Shown here piece by piece: positions 60,415 through 64,000 of a stretch of 64,000 bases of DNA. This DNA is from an uncultured Pedobacter sp. Lineage in GTDB: Bacteria; Bacteroidota; Bacteroidia; Sphingobacteriales; Sphingobacteriaceae. The notes below the pieces were generated by a model, which ran no database searches, was not told the origin of the DNA, and was given only the letters and a program-made list of their open reading frames with translations. A program made the position numbers and the translations under genes. Position 1 is the stretch's first letter; the number at the start of each line of letters is the position of its first letter. Location: contig NZ_CAMLIG010000002.1 in NCBI RefSeq assembly GCF_946480185.1, forward strand, positions 186,001 through 250,000. The letters are read 5' to 3'.

Positions 60415-62493
60415 TTATTTCTTTTTTCGTTTGTCAAACTCAAAGGAACTTTCGGCATTGCCATTTAGTACGATATAAGCATCGAATTTCTTACCTGCCT
60501 TGCTTTTCATTCCTTTGATAAGAGAAGTTTTGCCTTTATTGACAAGATTTTCAATATCGGAAATACCGATTTGAACACTGCACACATTGCGGAACTGCAC
60601 CCAATTACAATTTTCATCAGGACATTTCACGATTTTATCACGGATAATCAGTTGACGGCTTTTGCATTTAGGGCAGGTAAGTTTCGGCAGGTTGCTCTGG
60701 GCAATGGAGGTTTTCAACAGTTCATTCGTCATGTTTAAAGCGTAGGTTTCCATTTCCTTTTGAAACGCACCTGCATCCGCTTCGTTGTTTTCGATCTTCT
60801 GCAAAGCCAATTCCCATTCGGCGGTCATAGAAACGTCTGCAATTTTTCGGTCTTTGACCAATTCATATACCTGCAAACCCTTTTCGGTCGGGATTAATGA
60901 TTTCTTTTCCCTTTTGATATAATTGCGGGTAAACAGGGTTTCAATTATTGATGCTCTTGTGGCGGGCGTACCGATACCGATGTTTTGCAGGGCTTTCCGT
61001 TCTTCTTCGTTTTCGATTTCCTTACCTGCGGTTTCCATAGCCGACAAAAGTCCGGCCTCGGTATAGAGTACAGGCGGTTTGGTTTTCTTTTCCAGAACGG
61101 TAGCTTCCTGTATTTTCAGTTCATCGCCATTTTTCAAATCGGGCAGATCCTGTATCGGTCCGATATCATCATCGGAAAAACTACCTTTGATACCACGCCA
61201 ACCCGCTTCGATAATCTTACAGCCTTTCAGCGTAAAATCGTAGTGCGACACTTCCAAAGCTATATCGGTTATCTCTTTGGTACAGGCCCCGGAAACGGCT
61301 TCGAGCAAGCGAAATGCAATCATATCATACACCGCATTTTCCTTTGCGTTGAGTGCTGACGGGATTTTATCCGTAACCAACAATCCGTGATGGTCGGTAA
61401 CACGCAAATCGTTCACGATACGTTTATTGAAACGCCCCCATTTCATTTTTGACAATGCTTTTTTGCAGGTTTCCCTGTTTTGCAAAGCCCTCACGAGGTT
61501 TGGGATTTCAGCCCACACATCTTCGGGAATGTATTTGCTTCCGGTACGTGGATACGTGATAAATTTCTTTTCATACAGACTTTGGGCAATATTCAATGTT
61601 TCTTCGGCGGAAAGGTTGAGCTTCTGGTTAGCTTCCTTTTGCAGTCCTGTGAGGTCAAACAGTAGGGGCGGCTGCTCCGTTACGTTTTTATTTTCTACTG
61701 ATGTAACCGTCGCCGTTCCGATGCGTTGAACGGATTTCAACGTATCATCGGCAAGTTTTTGGTCTTCCCATTTGCTTTGGGAAATACTTTTGAACTCACT
61801 ATCTTCTTTGTGGTGCAATAACCGTATCTGCCAATATTTCTTTACCGAGAAATTTTTGTTTTCGAGATAGCGTTTGCAAATCAAAGCCAATGTTGGCGTT
61901 TGAACTCTGCCGAGCGAATAAACACCATTGCCTGCGGAAATGCTCAACGCTTGTGTGGCATTGATACCCACAAGCCAATCGGCACGGCTTCTTCCTTGTG
62001 CGGATTGGTACAATCCGTCAAATGCTTTTCCGTCTTTGAGGTTATCAAAACCATGTTTAATGGCTTTTTCTGTAAGCGAACTAATCCAAAGCCGTTCAAA
62101 AGGCTTGTTGCATTTTAGGTATTCATAAATGTACCTAAAAATGAGTTCGCCCTCACGACCTGCATCGGTAGCCACGATGATGCTGTCGCTTTTATTGAAC
62201 AGTTCTTTGATTACCTCCAGTTGCTTTAATGCTCCTGTATCGGCGGTATAGCCTTTGTCTTTTTTGACCTTTCGGACGGTCAATAAAAAAGGGTTTGGCA
62301 ATATCGGCAGTGATGCCTTGTCAAACCCCGAAATGCCGTAATCTTCGGGCATTCCTAATCCAATTAAATGACCGAACGCCCACGTAACAAAATAGCCGTT
62401 GCCCGTCAGGTAGCCGTCCTTTTTTTCGGATGCACCCAACAGGGTTGCTATTTCCCTCGCTACGCTTGGTTTTTCTGTGATGATTGTTTTCAT
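60415..62493 (-). CDS. topB: DNA topoisomerase III (type IA, 692 aa)
   Basis: A type IA topoisomerase of the element-borne TopB kind. TOPRIM residues are seen as TEKPSVAREIA at the start and ATDAGREGELIFR near 115. The active-site Tyr lies in KKFITYPRTGSKYIP near residue 315. The C-terminal zinc-ribbon reads CPKCKSRQLIIRDKIVKCPDENCNW. It resolves topological strain during conjugative replication or transfer. It is separated from the DUF3945 gene by 2 bases and thus in one operon with it. Confidence 0.95.
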   Translation of the reverse strand: MKTIITEKPSVAREIATLLGASEKKDGYLTGNGYFVTWAFGHLIGLGMPEDYGISGFDKASLPILPNPFLLTVRKVKKDKGYTADTGALKQLEVIKELFNKSDSIIVATDAGREGELIFRYIYEYLKCNKPFERLWISSLTEKAIKHGFDNLKDGKAFDGLYQSAQGRSRADWLVGINATQALSISAGNGVYSLGRVQTPTLALICKRYLENKNFSVKKYWQIRLLHHKEDSEFKSISQSKWEDQKLADDTLKSVQRIGTATVTSVENKNVTEQPPLLFDLTGLQKEANQKLNLSAEETLNIAQSLYEKKFITYPRTGSKYIPEDVWAEIPNLVRALQNRETCKKALSKMKWGRFNKRIVNDLRVTDHHGLLVTDKIPSALNAKENAVYDMIAFRLLEAVSGACTKEITDIALEVSHYDFTLKGCKIIEAGWRGIKGSFSDDDIGPIQDLPDLKNGDELKIQEATVLEKKTKPPVLYTEAGLLSAMETAGKEIENEEERKALQNIGIGTPATRASIIETLFTRNYIKREKKSLIPTEKGLQVYELVKDRKIADVSMTAEWELALQKIENNEADAGAFQKEMETYALNMTNELLKTSIAQSNLPKLTCPKCKSRQLIIRDKIVKCPDENCNWVQFRNVCSVQIGISDIENLVNKGKTSLIKGMKSKAGKKFDAYIVLNGNAESSFEFDKRKKK

Positions 62494-62495
62494 AA

Positions 62496-63947
62496 TTAGC
62501 GCACTTTTCTATCTTTTGATTTTACAGGCTTGTTTTGTTGCTCTTGTTGTTTTTCATTTTTAGGTCTTTGTTGCCCGGACTTCAAAGGCTCTTTGATGTT
62601 TTTGGTAGCTTCTTTGGTTTTGCCCTGCGAATTGACGGCAGTCTGCGTTTTGTGGGCTTCGGTAGGCTGCATTCTTTCCTTATATTGATTAGGAAACTCA
62701 AAGCCTGTTTTTCCGGTGTTTTTGTTGAACGTGATATAACCGTTGTACGTTTGCCCTTTCTTATCTACCAAACCTGCCATATACACGGTTTGACCCGCTT
62801 TGAAATCCTTGTACTGCTCATCGGTCAGCTCTTTTCCACGAAATGTTTTTGGAGCTTCCTGTGGTTGGCTCTGCTGATTGTTTTGCTGGTTCTTTTGCGT
62901 TTGTCCGTTGGAGGTGTTACGGTCAAACAAAAATTCGGTATAGCGTTTGTCAGCATTGTACTGTACCGTTGCCGAGAACTCTGTACCTTTGGTGGAAATC
63001 ATACCCTCCAATTTGAGCGGTCTGCCCTCCATTAAGGTCTGTTTTTGTTCATCAGTCAGTTTTACGCCCTTAATTTCATCGGGAACTTTAATGAAGTCCG
63101 TCCGCAGTGCGATTACATCATTGGTAAACCTGTCAATACTGATAATAGACGGCATTAGTTCGCCTGTTTTAGAATTGATTAGATTAACCACACGCCCCAT
63201 ATTGCCTGTTTTGAGCAGGTTTTTCTTGTCCTCATCTGTAAACTTGTGTCCAAAGAACTCAAAGTGCAGGTTAGGTTCTTTTTTGATGCCGTGTATTGCC
63301 ACGATAACATTTCCATCTTCGCCTTGCTGTAAAGACAGACGGGCATCTGTACGGAGGACAGAACCGCCGAGATTAACGCCTATCGGTAAAAGTTCATTGG
63401 TTTTATAGCCTCGTAACAAAGGGTCGAGCAGGTTTCTTTTTTCAAGATACTCTTTACTCAATCCGAGATTTTTCATTGTGTCCCAATCAATCTGCTCCGG
63501 CTTATAGCGGTATTCGCTGGTTTCCGGTGTTGTCTGTGCTGTTGCCATATCATTTTTATTTTCTTGTTTATTATTCTCTTGTGTGTCGGTTTTTACTTCG
63601 TGTTCTCTCATCACTTTTTCGCCCTCCAGAGTGGGCTTATCAACCTGTTTCTGCATTTCCTTTGCCTTTTCTAAGGCGATAGGTTCGGGTACTTTGAAAA
63701 ATGAAAAGTTGGTCGGGTTTTTCAGTTGGCTGAAAAAGTTGGAGAAGAAATTGGAAAGGAAATCACCGTGTTTGTCCACACGCATAAACTGGTTCTGATT
63801 CTTTTTCGTGGGGTCAACGGTTTCCATCTTTCCGTTTTCGTCAATGCTCTTGACGGCTTGGATTTTCATTTTCTCTTTATCCAGTACCAATAATATGTCC
63901 GATAGCTGTTCGGGCATTTCCTGTTTGTTCGTTGTTTCTTCACTCAT
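62496..63947 (-). CDS. DUF3945 protein (483 aa)
   Basis: The product carries repeated DUF3945-like units: LTDEQKQTLMEGRPLKLEGMIST near 300, KELTDEQYKDFKAGQTVYMAGLVDKKGQTY near 390, each followed by beta-rich stretches. The middle also has TPETSEYRYKPEQIDWDTMKNLGLSKEYLEKRNLLDPLLRGYKTNELLPI in parts. The N-terminus has ILLVLDKEKMKIQAVKSID. The tail is Lys/Gln-rich and disordered. It is a constant neighbour of topB in Bacteroidota ICEs; its function is unknown. No upstream - gene is visible to the right edge (63948-64000). Confidence 0.85.
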   Translation of the reverse strand: MSEETTNKQEMPEQLSDILLVLDKEKMKIQAVKSIDENGKMETVDPTKKNQNQFMRVDKHGDFLSNFFSNFFSQLKNPTNFSFFKVPEPIALEKAKEMQKQVDKPTLEGEKVMREHEVKTDTQENNKQENKNDMATAQTTPETSEYRYKPEQIDWDTMKNLGLSKEYLEKRNLLDPLLRGYKTNELLPIGVNLGGSVLRTDARLSLQQGEDGNVIVAIHGIKKEPNLHFEFFGHKFTDEDKKNLLKTGNMGRVVNLINSKTGELMPSIISIDRFTNDVIALRTDFIKVPDEIKGVKLTDEQKQTLMEGRPLKLEGMISTKGTEFSATVQYNADKRYTEFLFDRNTSNGQTQKNQQNNQQSQPQEAPKTFRGKELTDEQYKDFKAGQTVYMAGLVDKKGQTYNGYITFNKNTGKTGFEFPNQYKERMQPTEAHKTQTAVNSQGKTKEATKNIKEPLKSGQQRPKNEKQQEQQNKPVKSKDRKVR

Positions 63948-64000
63948 AATCTGAAAATTTTAAAAGTCCGTTGCCGAAAGTAAGGCAAGCGTTCACTTTA

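Noticed and set aside
1..64000. CRISPR array, tRNA or rRNA genes
   Set aside because: No regularly spaced direct repeats and no tRNA or rRNA-like segments were seen on either strand.

Overview
The window is the interior of a Bacteroidota integrative and conjugative element (ICE). The host is probably a Sphingobacteriia or Flavobacteriia member. The assignment rests on a CTnDOT-type tra module (TraA, TraD-like, TraE to TraO, TraQ), a MobA/relaxase/coupling-protein set, RteC, DUF1896, DUF3945, ORF6N, topoisomerase III and a very large methylase-helicase, plus a PRTRC (ParB-related, ThiF-related) cassette. One promoter (39012-39042) matches the Bacteroidota -33 TTG / -7 TAnnTTTG pattern closely. 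No integrase or att site lies inside the window, so both element ends are outside it.

Layout. 1-5.2 kb: backbone genes on +, namely a partial DUF932 protein, an Api92/YubB-like protein and PRTRC E, C, F, B and ThiF. 5.6-6.2 kb: two tandem helix-turn-helix genes on -. 6.3-8.1 kb: terminators, a 25-codon gene relic and an IS5-family transposase, which look like a junction. 8.4-27.8 kb: an AT-rich cargo block holding a class I lanthipeptide cluster. It has a 55-aa double-glycine precursor (lanA, unannotated until read by eye), lanC, a full-length lanB, a luciferase-like monooxygenase, a 605-aa orphan, two GT2 glycosyltransferases, a lipoprotein-less secreted S41 peptidase, a standalone LanB-C-like protein, a C39-peptidase ABC exporter (LanT) and its HlyD partner. 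Two dead insertion sequences (IS5 and IS982 types) lie inside the block. 28.9-38.8 kb: tra genes on -, with traM broken by an in-frame stop. 39.0-43.1 kb: a five-gene + strand defence-like island (XRE regulator, ABC-three-component system, Mrr-like nuclease) inserted between traD and traE. 43.1-44.9 kb: traD-like, DUF3408 and traA. 44.9-45.7 kb: a repeat- and hairpin-rich intergenic region, the likely oriT and control region. 45.7-51.5 kb: mobA, relaxase, a three-gene cargo (Crp/Fnr, TPR, DHFR-like) and the coupling protein. 51.5-64 kb: a decayed stretch, rteC, then a - strand group of methylase-helicase, DUF1896, ORF6N, topB and DUF3945, with a histone-H1-like small gene on +.

How it fits together. 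The precursor would be dehydrated by LanB and cyclised by LanC, possibly oxidised by the flavin enzyme and glycosylated by one or both GT2 enzymes, then cut after Gly-Gly and exported by the C39 transporter with HlyD. The core has three regular Ser/Thr-x-x-Cys units and one extra Cys at its first position. That pattern predicts three four-residue rings and one spare Cys, which could carry a sugar as in sublancin. The ICE backbone has taken cargo at three separate points: next to the HTH pair, between traD and traE, and between the relaxase and the coupling protein. Its own conjugation may be impaired by the traM nonsense codon.
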